Below, in pieces: positions 1 to 12,730 of a stretch of DNA of 64,000 nt. The translations under genes were made by a program, and so were the position numbers. Origin of the DNA: Solen grandis. Lineage: Eukaryota; Mollusca; Bivalvia; Adapedonta; Solenidae. Under the pieces are notes generated by a model, which saw only the letters and a list, made by a program, of their open reading frames with translations, was not told where the DNA came from and made no database searches. The stretch is from assembly GCA_021229015.1 (NCBI GenBank), contig CM037789.1, positions 34,174,346 through 34,238,345 on the forward strand, read 5' to 3'. Within the stretch, counting starts at the first letter, position 1, and the number at the start of each line of letters is the position of its first letter.

Positions 1-60
1 TCACCTAGTTTGGTATATAATCGGAAATGCGTCAATTGACCGGCATCCGATGAAAAACAA

Positions 61-348
61 ATGTGCATGTCTATATATAGTGAACTCTTCAAATCACCAA
101 CCACATCAGTTGGGTTTCCGTACAGATACGGGTGTTTCGCCCTTGGTAACCAAAAACACTCTAGTATGATAGGGCTACTATGTTGGTCTTTGAGAACTAG
201 CAAAATTTCTTCTCATATTTATGGAGGTGAATCCAAAGCCATTTTGATGTCTCGTAAGAAATCAAATATATCAGCAAACATTATTCAGGGACAGAATGAA
301 AAAACTCTGACTATGTTTCCTTATTTAAAATCAAAATCAAGAAAATAA
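61..348 (+). pseudogene. possible retrotransposon RNase H fragment
   Basis: A 95-codon open frame with one protein-like stretch. A tryptophan near residue 42 is followed 15 residues later by a glutamate, in the context GGESKAIL. This resembles the spacing of W-x14-E-x-x-A in RNase H domains of Ty1/copia-like or related LTR retrotransposon polyproteins. The residues between are serine-rich and the rest of the domain is not recognisable. There is no upstream reverse transcriptase inside the window, because the window begins here. If real it is a 5'-cut or eroded fragment. It could equally be a chance frame in AT-rich DNA. Confidence 0.22.
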
Positions 349-1295
349 CCATATTATACGAATGTTCAAAGCCTGTCCCGCAGGTTTTGAAGGTTCTATC
401 AGCAAACGCTACATACCAACGTCGCTGAATTGATATTTGATTATGTTATCAGATTAAATAAATTCTGTCATATCATTTTGTTTTAAAATTTGTTTTAAGA
501 CAACAAATTACAAATAAACTGTCAATTATCCCTAAACAAATTGATTAACATCAACGTGCATGTTACTCAAAGTAATTCATTTCACTTGCAAATACATGTC
601 CAGAAACTGATATATGATGGATATAAAAGAGAAACGTTCAAATTTAGGTGAACTAGCGTCGTCATATAACGTCAGAAAATCTCTTTCTGGAACGACTGGG
701 TAAAAATTTAGGATTCAGTAATAATAAATAAAATCATCTCCAAGTGGCTTTATGTTAAGAAACATACCGTGTCTAATTTTGATAAGCATCTACTAAAGAG
801 GGCATGTTTTCTGAGTCACAGAAGGAACAGTTGTTTTAATCTCTCTTCCCAGTTCACAGGTTGCTCCTTAAGTTAGCGTCACGAGAAGGTAGATAAGTAA
901 CTATTGCCCTGTTCAATGATGTTACTTTAATTCTGAAGAAAACAATGTTAAATTTGACATTGCCACTAATGTTAAATGATAACATCACGTTTTATGAAAG
1001 AGAAAAAAAATGTTTAAATTGCTGATTCGTAATTTTCTCAGTTTGAAGAAAAACGGGATACCATTATCTTATCCGAACGAATAACTTTAGGAACATGATT
1101 CTTTTTCCTTACATCACAGTTCATTTTGATTAATCACTAAGTGAGGTTGATTTCATAATTTATAAAAGGGCATTTGTTTGTTTGACAATAAGATATCGCA
1201 AGACAATTTGATATTTGAAGAATGTCTAATCGAAGCAAGAGGTGATAGTGCTTGACCTTGCTTTATTTATTCACTTAATGCAAGCACATATAATA
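349..1295. other. unassigned AT-rich DNA
   Basis: I see no gene, no known repeat and no RNA gene here. Open frames are short and low in complexity. Confidence 0.6.
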
Positions 1296-1297
1296 TA

Positions 1298-1329
1298 CGA
1301 GGGTCATCTGAAAATGAATGAGAGTTACT
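1298..1329 (+). repeat. mariner left terminal inverted repeat
   Basis: Pairs with 2562-2593 in inverted orientation over about 32 bp with a few mismatches and one small shift. The outermost ten bases, CGAGGGTCAT, are identical in both ends. A TA dinucleotide lies immediately outside. Confidence 0.9.
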
Positions 1330-1451
1330 TTGTAACTTTTGATTCAAAAAACATAAAGCCAAAACACTTGACACGTAACTAATTTAACTCTTTAATGCTA
1401 ATAAGCATCGTGACGTTACGTCAATTTTATGACGTCATATCAAACAACGCA

Positions 1452-2522
1452 ATGGCGGACGATGCGTTCGCACTGACGCGAGAAGAAATTTATGCGTAAA
1501 TCAAGATAGAGAATAGGCGCGGAAAGAAAGCGACTGAAATATTTAATGCACTCTAGGAGGTTGACCCGACATTTGCAGTTGAATTTAGCACTATTTGTAG
1601 ATGGGTGAAGGATTTCAATAATGGACAGCAAAGGTCTTACAAGAAGCTTTCCTCCGGTAGGCATGTGATAAATACAGACGCCGATAACACCGAAATTGTT
1701 GCTCAACTTCTCAACTCTGATAGACGATTTACATGCGAGGAAATTATGTATGAAATTGGGGATACGTTAGAGTTCGTTCATGTTATTCTGACTCAGAATG
1801 TAGGCATAAGAAAGATCGCCACACGGTGGGTGCCGCACGCACTCTCAAAAACTGAAAAAGACAAACGTGTTCAAATTTGCACCGAATTGTTAATTAGATA
1901 TTCAGAGGAAGGTGAAATGATGCTGGATAGTGGTTGCTATCGACGAAACATGGATCCGGTCATTTGAGCCAGAATTGAAACGCCAAAGCTCTGAATGGCA
2001 TACTCCAAACTCGCCAAGACCTGTGAAATATCGCCGCAGTATGATCGGTCCATAGATGTTAATTGATATTCGCTTACGATATTTACGGCGTTTTGACAAC
2101 ACACAGAGTTCCACATGGAAGCACGGTTAAAAAGTGTACTATGATTGGTATTTGACTAAACTTCTTCGACCAGCGATACGCCGCAAACGACCGGAACTTT
2201 TACAGGTGACGCCATTAATTTTGCTTGATATCGCTACGCCGCACAAGTCTGGCGTTGATAGGGACGTGTTCGAGCAGTACCACTGAGAAGTTCTTAATCA
2301 CCCGCCATATTCTCCAGACTTAAGTCCCCCGACTACGACCTGTTTCCAAAACTTAAAGAACCACTACGAGGAGTCCGATATGACGATTTGAATGAACTAT
2401 ATGTCGCCGTGAACGCGGTCTTTAGGGACATCAACAAAGGTTGCCTAACGGGAGTTAGGGATCTGCCAAAAAGATGGGAGTCGGCCATAGCATCCGCGGG
2501 AGATTGTATTGAGGGACTATAA
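1452..2522 (+). pseudogene. mariner transposase, inactivated
   Basis: This was a DD34D-type transposase that cuts and pastes the surrounding mariner at TA sites. The ATG at 1452 opens a frame with a helix-turn-helix region (KATEIFNAL, then STICRWVKDFNNGQ) and continues to the block WVPHALSKTEK. Further on, WIRSFEPELKRQSSEWH and HPPYSPDLSP are typical of the family. The likely catalytic aspartates are visible: in DETW, in LLDIATPH, and in DYDLFP. Damage includes in-frame stops soon after the start (after about codon 15 and near codon 34), a frameshift near 1927 just before DETW, more disruption between about 2040 and 2300, and a one-base shift before DYDLFP. The C-terminus ends near 2522. The usual mariner transposase length of about 345 residues fits this span. 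No host function is implied. Confidence 0.9.
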
Positions 2523-2561
2523 GAGATTTTGTGAGTAACACTTGTAGTTTTTACGTAATTA

Positions 2562-2593
2562 AGCAACTCTCATTTATTTCTGAATGACCCTCG
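2562..2593 (-). repeat. mariner right terminal inverted repeat
   Basis: Inverted partner of 1298-1329, followed by TA at 2594-2595. Confidence 0.9.
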
Positions 2594-2961
2594 TACATTA
2601 ATATAACAGATATATTATAATGGACTGGTAAAACAAGTTTTTATAAACTTATATAAATTTATTTCCATGTCTGATGAATAATTACAGCAAATAAATTTAC
2701 ACGACGATGGGAACGAATTAGATGATGCATCAAAATCAGTACGATATATCCAATACATGTATAAAATTAACAGATAATAAGTATAGGAGAAGGATTAAGA
2801 ACGATGTTTAAGTAATATTTTGATTTTGAACTAGCTTGAAATTGAGATCAAAGAAAAAAAAACGTTAATAAAACACGAAAATAAAACACAACGACTTATA
2901 GTATTTGCCTCAGTGGAAGGTCATTGAAAATTTCTACACTAGAAACGTTGTCCTTGATATC

Positions 2962-3030
2962 ATAACGCATGCAAAAACATTTCATAACACCCAGTCACAT
3001 TATCTTGACCCATGAATATCCAATCCTCGA
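2962..3030 (-). mobile_element. SINE-A fragment, eroded
   Basis: The stretch CACCCAGTCACATTATCTTG, preceded by a GCATG-containing segment, matches the middle of the SINE-A family seen at 55148-55438 in the same (minus) orientation. Head and tail are missing, so this is an old scrap. Confidence 0.4.
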
Positions 3031-3039
3031 AATACATGA

Positions 3040-6000
3040 TTATATTGAATGTCAAGCAATGCTGCATTGCTGATACTAAACTTGACTTTCACATCAGGTA
3101 TGGCTCCACGTGGTTATTAGTTTTACAGATTAATTAGCTGCAACATTGATTATATTGACGTAAATAACATGTGTAAAGAAGTAGAAGTATTTTTTGCCCC
3201 AAAATGACAAAATATATCAATTCATGTTATGATATTATAGACCATTTCGGATAAGAAATTATAAATTATCTTACGTGATGTTTATAGTTTCTAATCTGCT
3301 ATTTACACTTGTCTATATTCTCTCTCTCTCTCTCTTTCTCTCTCTCTGTCTTATGATGTTTTAACAATAAAAAGGAACCTGAATTTAGAATATAATGTGT
3401 CCGTGTTACTTATTTCAGCAAATCATGAACATAGTTTGATGGAAAATTAGGTTCCATAACGAAAGAAACATAAAATCATTACGTTTACCAACCTACTTGA
3501 TCCGCTATTGTTAGTTAAGGAAATATTTCTTCAAACAAGTAATTGAATTCCAATTAGTTTAATTTCAAAAATGATAAATTATTGTCTGCTGTAAAATGTT
3601 TCGATTCAGGAATTAAGATTGTATTGTAAACCCAAAGATGAAAACAGAAAATAACCCTTAAATGAGGATATAAAACAATGTTAAACATAAATTTCCATTG
3701 GGGCTTCCCAGACATGTTATTTAGAAAAAACAAAATTTTCGTATTACGTACAAAAAAGTTGAAAAATGAAATGACAAAATAATTTATTTGTACCAAATGT
3801 CACCATATTAATTAAGTATTAGTATGGATAACTATAACTTATTCTAAAGCATAACTATTAATCTAATCAATCACTAGATAATTTAACAACTATGAGCCAA
3901 AATAAGGAGTGAAACTTGATTAATTTCAGTTTGCCTGACCCTAATCAGTAAAGCCTAGTGTTGCTATGAGTCTATCAGACTCTAAGTGTAGATATATCTT
4001 ACATGTTACATCTTTTCCTCCTATAGCTGTAGACAAATGATTAGTATTTATGTATTAGAAATATCTTGCTCAACATGCACCATGTATGAACTTATAAGAT
4101 AAATTTATAATTAAGGAAACACATTAAGGGCTTATCAGAATTCCGATGTATATTTAAGGTGATTAAACTCCAGACGGAGGTGCAGGAAAAAATAAAATGG
4201 ATCGTAAAATACACGGAGAAAGGACAGTTAATAGAATATAGATATACCAACAGTAACCGCCGTGTCTACTGTCTAGTGTTAAGTTTAAACTGAACACTTA
4301 GAACTTAGACCAATATATACGTATTACATTAAGGTTGTCACAACAACGTTCGCTTCCATTGAGCAGTTGCATGATTGACCAATCCTTGCTTCGCACTTTC
4401 TGTCGTTTTTCCATACACATTGTTCGAAAAAAATATGAACGTTCACTCCCAGTATCAGAGTGTCAATATTAACGTTGTCTACATGTAACTGTACAAGCGT
4501 AACTGTTGCAGTGATTTAATTACACATCGGGACTAGGTATTAGAGGTTTAGTTTTGAATCAGTAAAGAAAAGTAACTAATTGATTAGGTTCTTGATTACT
4601 GTTATGCTGTTATTTTGTTTATCATCGAACAAAAAGTGAATATGAATATTACTATTTTGAGTTTCATTTTTACAATGACTTCTGCTAGCATTTAGAAAGA
4701 AGGCATTCACAAGCGGCTACGAAATTCCAGATATTAGCACTAAATGTCCAAAAGGTTGGTGGATAAATAATATATCAAGATAAATAACTTTTTCCATAAC
4801 AACGTTATGCCCATTCTATCATTACATCTTCCATATAAAAAATACACATTTTTGGGCTTTTAATGGAATATCCTAAACAGCGATTCATATCTAAACAGTT
4901 CTTGCCTGTACATCAGGCGTATGCGGCGCAATTTAGAAAAATGTCAAAATATTGTTTCAATCGCGATCATAAAAACATTGGTTTGAAATATGGTACCATT
5001 GAATATATTTTTCAATCTGCTACCCCTATAAGTGAACTTAATTTCGTTCAACACATTTACATTTAAAGGTAAAATCAAGAAGAAAGAAGGGATTTATACA
5101 CGATATGTAAGCATAAAAAAAAATGAAGATACCTGGAGGACGTGTTGCATCCAAATATGTTGTCCCCTTTCTAACTCTGACGAAGGTGAACAGATCTTTA
5201 CTGAACTTTGTTTAAATGTGAATATGCACAATATTTCGGTCCATTTCATAACCAGTCAGATTTTATTCGAATTTTCCAGTGTAACGGCGCTTGAGTTAAT
5301 TGAAATCGCAGAATTATTAGTGCTCGTGCTCCTGATCTTCGTCATAATGGGAACTGGCACAATATTCAGACCCTTTTCGAAGTAGCCAGAATGTCCCGAA
5401 ACTTCATCATGATAGCCGTTAAATTGATAATACTGCAGGACGAGTGTATTTGGGGATGAGTAGTGCTCTTAAATTGATTATGATAATTGCTATGCTGACT
5501 TTGAAAATGATGGTGATGGCATTCATAATGATTGTGAAATATTCTTTCGTTCATATTACAGAAGTTGAAATTTAAAAGCAGGGGAACTGAACGCCAGTTG
5601 CTTAGGCATATTGATACATAAGCTCCATTGGAACACTAACTCTTTACGGCTCTTATCGGTGATCTTTTTGCGGTGCTAAAACGTTAAAATCTAGATAACA
5701 GTAAATAATGTTGTATTTGTATCAGAAGCGCTGTAATCCTACGAGAAAATTTGAAACGTTTTCATTTTGGTATATGTATTTTATGTTTTTTATTTTGAAT
5801 ATGCATGAAAGAGTTTTGCATAAGACATGACTTGGACGATGTTAACTATATTTTTCAGCATCTGATGACATACGCAGTAGCATTATTTAATTTTAAATTT
5901 CAGCATCTTTTCTTCCAAAAGTAATCTGATGTTTATATCGAAAATCAGGTTTTGATTTTTGGATCTCAGCAAATTGTACTATTTATCTTTTCTTTGCATG

Positions 6001-8845
6001 ATATAAAACAGTCCAATTTAATTTACTTTTATTTTCGTCTGGTATACAAATGTAGCCCTACTTAACTGCTCATTGAAACGAAATGGTTATACAAACAATC
6101 CTTGCATCAGGTTCTTCTGTGAATGGTGTGACGCAGATGACACTGACTTATTTACGATTTGTAAAACTCATTGTAAAGGTACTCTCAAAATTTCGAAGGC
6201 TTGAAAACGAACGTTTACACAATTCAAATGAAGCTGTCTTAGTGGTAACCTATAGAAGCGGTAAACTTGCATAAGCGGTCAGTTTAGATTTGTGATTTGT
6301 AACACTTCAATTACTGAATGAAAAGCAATAAATCAGATCTTCTCTATGTGTCAGTATCATATATACAAATGAAATATGCATTCACATAATTACCTTATAT
6401 CAAAACAGTATTATGACATATTCGCCATGTAAATATAACATATTCTCATTTTTAAATGAATTCTTGTCACGTACAATTAATTGACGAGTATAAAAGCATA
6501 TTTAAAATATTATTTACATAATAATTCCTTGATCGTTACAAAACTTATTGCGTTATTCTCAACGTTTGTTAATGTTTTCTTCAGAATAAAGAAAATAAGC
6601 GACCCTTTCTTATAAGTATGAACATATGCCAGTCACTAGATGTGAACATATAACAGAACTTAAGATAAAAAATCTGAGCAGTGGCAAAATATAAAGAAAT
6701 GATATTTTGTGTAAAACATTGCACTAACTATCTGTAAATATAAGACATTTTTTATACCCCATGTTTACGTATTTGACAATATAACATAACAGAGTTTTGC
6801 TGAAAACACAATTCTTCACATATTCAAGTATAAATAACATATAAAACACACAAAGCAATACATTATGAATCTGGGATTTTTTTTTTTCGATTGAACTAAT
6901 CTCTTTTTATATCAATAAACTGCTCTATTATTCGTCTTTCTTATATAATAAAACTCAAGTTATTGCTTGGAGAAGTGAATACGATCCAAACTGTCTTAAG
7001 CTGTCAGTCAATGGAAAAGAAAAAGTGACTGCTTGACAGAGGTGGATGCTAAATAAAGATTAAGCGCATACAAAACTGCTAGTTTGGTAAATCTAAATTG
7101 ACCGCTTATACGGGTGACCGCTAACACATTTTCAACTGGTTTTAAATACTTTGATCAAATTAATCGAACTAATTATAAAGTAAAGATCTTGAGAAGTTTT
7201 CAGCTACAACCGGCTTGTCTGAGAACCCTTTACATCATACAGACTCATTCACATTAGACACAAGTAAGACAGCCCTTCCAGCACCTCTCTGATTAGGGTC
7301 TCCTCTGTTGGCTCATACAATTTTGTAGATCAGATTCTACACAGTGAGCAGGCCAAAAAAAAAACTCTGTCATTTACTATCTAAAGGTTTGTTAATTGAT
7401 AATTTTGAACGCTTATATTCATGAGAGAAAGGAACAAAAAAATGATAATATATCTTTTCGACGTGTCTCGATAGATGAGTGATTATTGCGTCCACATTTT
7501 TATTCGCACAAATGTAGTGAAACAAAGAAACAAGTGTCACCGTCTTTAAGTTTCTAATATTTCCTTTCTTCTTAAATATTTTTGTTTCGTTAGCATGACT
7601 TTTATCCTTAATTTCCAATTTTCCCTGTTGAAAAAAATATTTGCAGAATATTGCGCGTTGAAGCAGTAATTGATTTACCTAAAAGCCGACTTTTGTCTGT
7701 ATCTATCGATTCACTTCTTAAGTATGAACATGTTACATATACAACTCTTCTACATGTGCCTTAAGCTGATATCTCTTCCGATTACCCTAATGAACCTTTT
7801 TAACAGGATACCATATAAGATGTCAGAAACATTCAGATTCTTATTATCCTAGTTTAGTTACTAAATATAGCATGCGGTTACCGTTTATATGACAGATACT
7901 GATTTATTTAATTCTCTTCGGTGGATTATATTGAAATTTCAGTGAATTAGAAATGGTAATTTCACTTTCAAACAGTGAATATTACTATTTTATAATTTCA
8001 CTGTTTTGTAATGGGACTACTAAAAGAAACTATCCTATTTTTCAAGACATTTCAATATTGATTTCTACATTTTAATAAAACTTCTTAAAGAAATATCTGA
8101 AAGAAATTTTGATTATACGCTTTCTTTGTGTTAATTTTTAGACTATGTTTAGACCGAATAACGATTTATGCGACTTCGGGAATTTGGAGCTCTCCACGGG
8201 GTAAAATTTATGATGAACATAGTAGCAATGTGTAAAGATTAAATAAAAAGAAAGAATGTTAGTTACAGCTGAATATTATTTTAATTCATTTCGTGAGGAG
8301 GAAATCAAATTAAATATGATATTCCACTGAAACCAACAATTATCCTTTATTTCTTTCCATTTCCTTTTACACTTAATGATTATATATGTATAAACATGGA
8401 TATTTTCAAACGTTTAAGAAATTTAATTTTATCTGTAAACTGATGTTTGAGTTTAAGTAAATGAGAAAATCTTAAACATAATGATCAGAACTTAGAATCA
8501 CAATAGCATAGTTTAACTTATCAGGCAAATGTTAACAGTCAAGTAAAAGTAGATTATCTCTAGATTACATTTGTATCATAGTCTTAAAATCAAAATGTAC
8601 AAAACATTATCGCCATTAACTACTGTTTATATTGTTCGTACCTTTAACGAAGGGTACTTTTGCAAACATCGTTTCAGACACAGTAACATATAGAAATACA
8701 TAAACGATAAATATGATATTAATTTTGATTTGCTTTATTAAAAATTAAGATTAATAAATTTTATTTATCTTAATGCTTCATTGATAAATAATTGTAGTAA
8801 AAATGTATCGCGAAATAAAATCGGATTTCTGTGTAATTTAAGTCA
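3040..8845. other. long stretch with no recognisable gene
   Basis: Apart from the CT microsatellite at 3319-3347, I find no supported gene, transposon protein or RNA gene in these 5.8 kb. Several open frames of 60-117 codons exist (the longest at 5032-5385), but none has a recognisable motif and all read as chance frames in AT-rich DNA. Unrecognised old repeats are likely. Confidence 0.55.
3319..3347. repeat. (CT)n microsatellite
   Basis: About 14 CT units with one interruption (CTTTC). Confidence 0.95.
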
Positions 8846-8847
8846 AC

Positions 8848-9060
8848 AACAACAACAAATTTTATTGAATTAAACATACAGCATGTTAAAGCAAAATAAA
8901 TACAAGAGCAAAGGTGGACAATATTACAGAGAAATAAAGAAGTTATGAATGTTTTTAACAGCAGTATTGATGATTATGATGGCGATTTTATGTACAAAAG
9001 ACAAGGAAGGCCAAGTGGTTTGATATAATCTCCTTTAAAGCACTTTTTCCACATAGCTAT
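8848..9060 (-). mobile_element. probable LINE 3' end, eroded
   Basis: Read on the minus strand, the segment ends with AATAAAATTTGTTGTTGTTG, an AATAAA-like signal followed by a TTG tail. The LINE nested at 35538-36592 also ends in a (TTG)n tail, so this may be the 3' untranslated end of a related element. No reverse transcriptase is recognisable upstream on the minus strand. Confidence 0.35.
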
Positions 9061-9929
9061 TTAACCAGTATTTTCTCATATTAAAAGAAAACGACAAACT
9101 ATAAGACCAAATGAATAGTTGACTAATTGTCATTGATAGAAAACACCAATAATCAGGGAAAAATACGCACAATTGTTTGTTGAGATGACGATTAGATGAT
9201 ATATATGCGTCGTGTTCACGAAATTTTAATAAAATATCCAGAATGATTTACAGAGTCTTTGATAAATACATAGTTGTTTTATCAACTTCATCTTTAAATA
9301 ACTACTTTTAGACTCACATTGAGGCCTGAATTAGGACGAACATTATGATTATCACCAGTATCGAAACGTATCATTTAGTCTATTTTATTGTACCCTTAAG
9401 TCTGTAAGGTAACAGTCCCTGCTTCATTACACTTATAATGTAAAATGCCTGAGTTCGGTTGACGGGACTCTTTTTCGTATGCATATTTTCATTTTCCTGA
9501 ATCAAACGCTTTACAGATAATAATTCGTACATAATTGTTATAGATTTTCCATGATTTTACACACGCCGCATAACTTTTTAAGACATTTGTTTATTTCTAA
9601 ATGCTATAGTAACAGAGACACAGAAATACAACTACGAAGTTACAAATATATTCTTGAATTCCCGAATGGCGTCGTGAATGTTTATCATCTTTGCAATCTT
9701 TGAGAAATATTTCAAAAAAAGATCAACAGTTTGTTCTAATTTCCCCATTTATACGGTTCAAAATTCATTTTTATTGTCTATATTTAAATGTGTATAGGGA
9801 ACTATGACTCTGCCTGTAACTAGGCAACAATGGTCCCACTGCAACTTAATATTTGAAAGCATTCATTGCCTAATACTTTGCCATTGTATGTACATGTGTG
9901 TGTTCCATAATATTTGTTCAAACATGAGT

Positions 9930-10195
9930 GGACCATGGATTCGATCCCCTTACGCGAAATACCAAAATCGGAAAAATGGAAATCGTTCACCTCCTTTATA
10001 TGACGCTCAAGATAAATATACATGGTAGTTCAGGGACTAGTTGGCTCGGTATCAGGTTAATGTGACAGGGTGTGGTATTATGCAACATGTTTACAGTGTG
10101 ATACTGCAGTGTGGCTACACTTTATCTATGCCAAGAAGACATATCCAAATGATTGAAATACTGTCGGCAAAATGTTTTACCCAAACAAAGGGGGT
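9930..10195 (+). mobile_element. SINE-A copy, diverged
   Basis: A tRNA-derived SINE in the sense direction. A B-box-like GGATTCGATCCCCT lies at about 9937-9950. It is followed by the family body (a CAGGTTAATGTGACAGGG-type block, then GTGATACTGCAGTGTGGC, then ATACTGTCGGC) and by a tail rich in CAAAC-like sequence near 10190. The part upstream of the B box is not clearly recognisable. Confidence 0.75.
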
Positions 10196-10544
10196 GTTGA
10201 ATTTGGGGGGTGACATGATAATTTGAATGATCATGTTTAATATTTTGGATGTCATGAATCAGTAGAAAAGAGAAAAAATAACTAGTTCAGTATTATAACC
10301 AAGCGAAGATTATGACAAATTTCAGGATAAAATGAATTTATAAATACACAGATAAATATAAATACCGATAATTAGCCTAACTAAACAATAGGAAGAAAAA
10401 TACATTTCTCAAACCAATTCAAAGGAGCACTTGATAGCGCAAAAATGTTTACTACATATTATGTTGCTCTATACTAATAATTCTAAAAGTCCTAAAATCT
10501 GTACACATAAATAGTCTCATATATCAACATTTTTACAGTCACAT
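10196..10544. other. unassigned DNA
   Basis: No feature recognised. Confidence 0.5.
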
Positions 10545-11480
10545 AGATTTAACACTTGTGAAAAATCTTACAGCGACTTTCCTCTCTGGAGTGCACCTAA
10601 TGTTCTTTGGGAGAGCATTCCACCAATACCAACACACGAAAGAGAAAGATGGCTACTGTTGTCCTTGCTTTTTGAACAGTTGAGAACCTTATTTTGTATT
10701 TTCCACTCGTTTATATTTTAGCATGCTTATATGATGTAAAGGTGCAGTTCCATGCAGAACTCTGAACACCAGAAAGGGGATTTAAGATATAGTTCTTGTT
10801 TGCTTGCATAGGTAAAGAGTACAATGATTTCAGTACTTGTCCATCCGAGCATTCATGACAACCCGAGCTGCGCGATTTTGAACTTTTTATAGTCTTTTAA
10901 TTTAACATGCTGGTATTTCCGCGATGAACCCTTTGCAAGAATTAATATGTAAGTGAACAAGATCATGAAAAAATATATCTTATGATTTTTTGAAAATATA
11001 GTTTCGAAAGCTTTTAAAAATCTCATCTGTACGATTGCTATCTTGGATTTCTGTCTGATGCGGCTATCATATCTAATATTATTTTCATTAACACACCAAC
11101 GTTTCTTAATTTATCAACTCATGTTACTTCAGTTTATACTTGACATATTTACTTTTATGAACTGTTAAACTGCTCCGTTTATGATAATACCAGTCCTAGA
11201 ATTGTTTCTTTCGGTGTTGTGTCATCCAATTAATGAGACATTTAGGCTTCAAGAACAGTTTCACTTGTATCATTGCCAGCTTGTAAAATTATAGCGATAT
11301 TGTGGTCAAATACATACCCATAAACTAAACCCTGGATACTTTGAGACGTCTCTTCTTGATGCAACAATATAGAGGATTAAGATCAACTGTGAAGCAGACG
11401 GGCCTTGAGGAACACCATATTTTAATGTCTTTCATCTCGGAACAGTTGTTGCTGATCGCCTCTTTCATTGTTGTATTTGA
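10545..11480 (-). mobile_element. L2/CR1-like LINE fragment (reverse transcriptase, C-terminal part)
   Basis: Read right to left, broken frames carry the landmarks of a non-LTR retrotransposon in the correct order. GVPQG, the reverse transcriptase block, lies at about 11400. A block resembling NVGVLMD with following residues lies near 11080-11110. QNRAARVV lies near 10860. A stretch matching the YKILLLVYKALHG region follows near 10770, and the C-terminal WNALPKNIR near 10620. Many stops and frame changes separate them. The catalytic YADD box is not preserved. The 5' part of the element, including the endonuclease, is absent. The order of motifs is what makes this call firm; the clade (L2 or CR1) is a judgement from motif style. 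Confidence 0.72.
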
Positions 11481-11759
11481 TCAATCTGATTGAAAATGAT
11501 TCATAAATGCGATTCATGACACTTATCCAACACATTTATAATCAACTTATTTACTGAGAAGTGTCACTATGAAACAAAAGTCATAAATAAAATATAATAA
11601 ATAATAAGTTTTTCAAGAAACATAGTAAAAGAAACAACAAACGAACTAAAATATATCTTTCTTCAACGGAAAATCCTATCACGTCCTTGTAAGAAATATT
11701 CTAAATGTAGTACATGAGGAAAAAAGCTGACCCCACTCCCCCTATGAACTTATTTTTCA
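11481..11759. other. unassigned DNA
   Basis: No feature recognised. Confidence 0.45.
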
Positions 11760-12000
11760 AGATATTAACTATATTTAAGCAATTATGATAAAGGGTAACG
11801 AGGTGACCACCTGTGTCATTAAAATTAAATTCTGACCACTGGGTTTATAGAAGAAGAATTTCAATACAGAGTGTATAACAAAATTTCCTGACTCCTAGGG
11901 GACTGATTATTGGCAATAAATTTCATTTTAGCAATTATTCTAAAGCGCCATAAGGCGACCATTTGTGCTAAATGAAATTAAATTCTGACCATTTTACAAA
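11760..12000. repeat. two diverged tandem copies of a ~150 bp segment
   Basis: The segment around 11780-11860 (AGCAATTATGATAAAG, a GGTGACCACCTGTG block, then AAATTAAATTCTGACCA) recurs at about 11930-12000 with the same order of blocks and many substitutions. It is an old local duplication. Confidence 0.6.
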
Positions 12001-12564
12001 GCGGGTAAGTTTTAAACGAGTCATATATTTTTAACAATTTATGTACAGTACTGCGACTAGACAAATATATATTTAAATTAGCTGAAGGTGAGACAAATGC
12101 TTTTAGCGACTCAAGAAAAATTGGAAACTTGTATGGTGTGTCAAAATAAAAAAGAATTGACGTGAGTTTTGCATATTTCCCTTTTCAGTTTGGCATATCA
12201 CTAGCATGAATAATGAATTTCTGCGTTAGAATTTGTTAGGCTACGAAAGACAGTATATTGCTGGGAGCTGAAACGGTTCTCCTCCTAATATATTCTGTAG
12301 CTTTAAACACCAAATGGTTGAAAATTTTGTGTCTGAAGGCAATAAACCGGATCAATTTCGAAACTCCCGGTTTCTAAATGGGCATATTTTCAAAACTTTG
12401 CAAAACATCTGAAATTCCAATTTCAATTTAGATGATTTATAATAAATTGTTTTACATGTGACCTGTGTGTTAATCAGTGTTGCAAATATTCACAATATTA
12501 TGCCAGGAAAGGAAAGTATCATGGATATGTTCTGTGTATTGCATAACCCAGATAGCAATCTATA

Positions 12565-12730
12565 TTGAACCCATATCGGTCATATATGGGCACCCGCATG
12601 GTTCCCATATGAGCTGCCCAAATGGGACCCATATGGGGAGTGCAACCAAGTTCCGCATGGGTTCCATATAGGCTGTCCCATATACATGAAATATGGGACT
12701 CATATTGGTCCCACATGGGCAGCCCTGTTA
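12565..12730. repeat. cluster of CCCATATGGG-type palindromic motifs, left
   Basis: At least eight occurrences of CCCATAT or ATATGGG within 170 bp, alternating in orientation and joined by short GGGCAGC/GGGAC linkers. Because the core motif is its own reverse complement, the cluster has strong hairpin potential. Confidence 0.85.

Larger units (their letters stand above)
1298..2593 (+). mobile_element. eroded mariner (Tc1/mariner) element
   Basis: The element is about 1296 bp, the usual length for mariner, and is flanked on both sides by TA, the target dinucleotide of this superfamily. Its ends are inverted repeats of about 32 bp: the left end begins CGAGGGTCATCTGAAAATG and the right end, read in reverse complement, begins CGAGGGTCATTCAGAAATA. 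Between them lies a recognisable but broken transposase. Both ends are intact enough to define the borders. Stops and frameshifts in the gene show that it cannot move on its own. Confidence 0.93.

Noticed and set aside
5032..5385. 117-codon plus-strand frame
   Set aside because: No motif, no neighbouring exon signal and no second copy. It is AT-rich low-complexity sequence.
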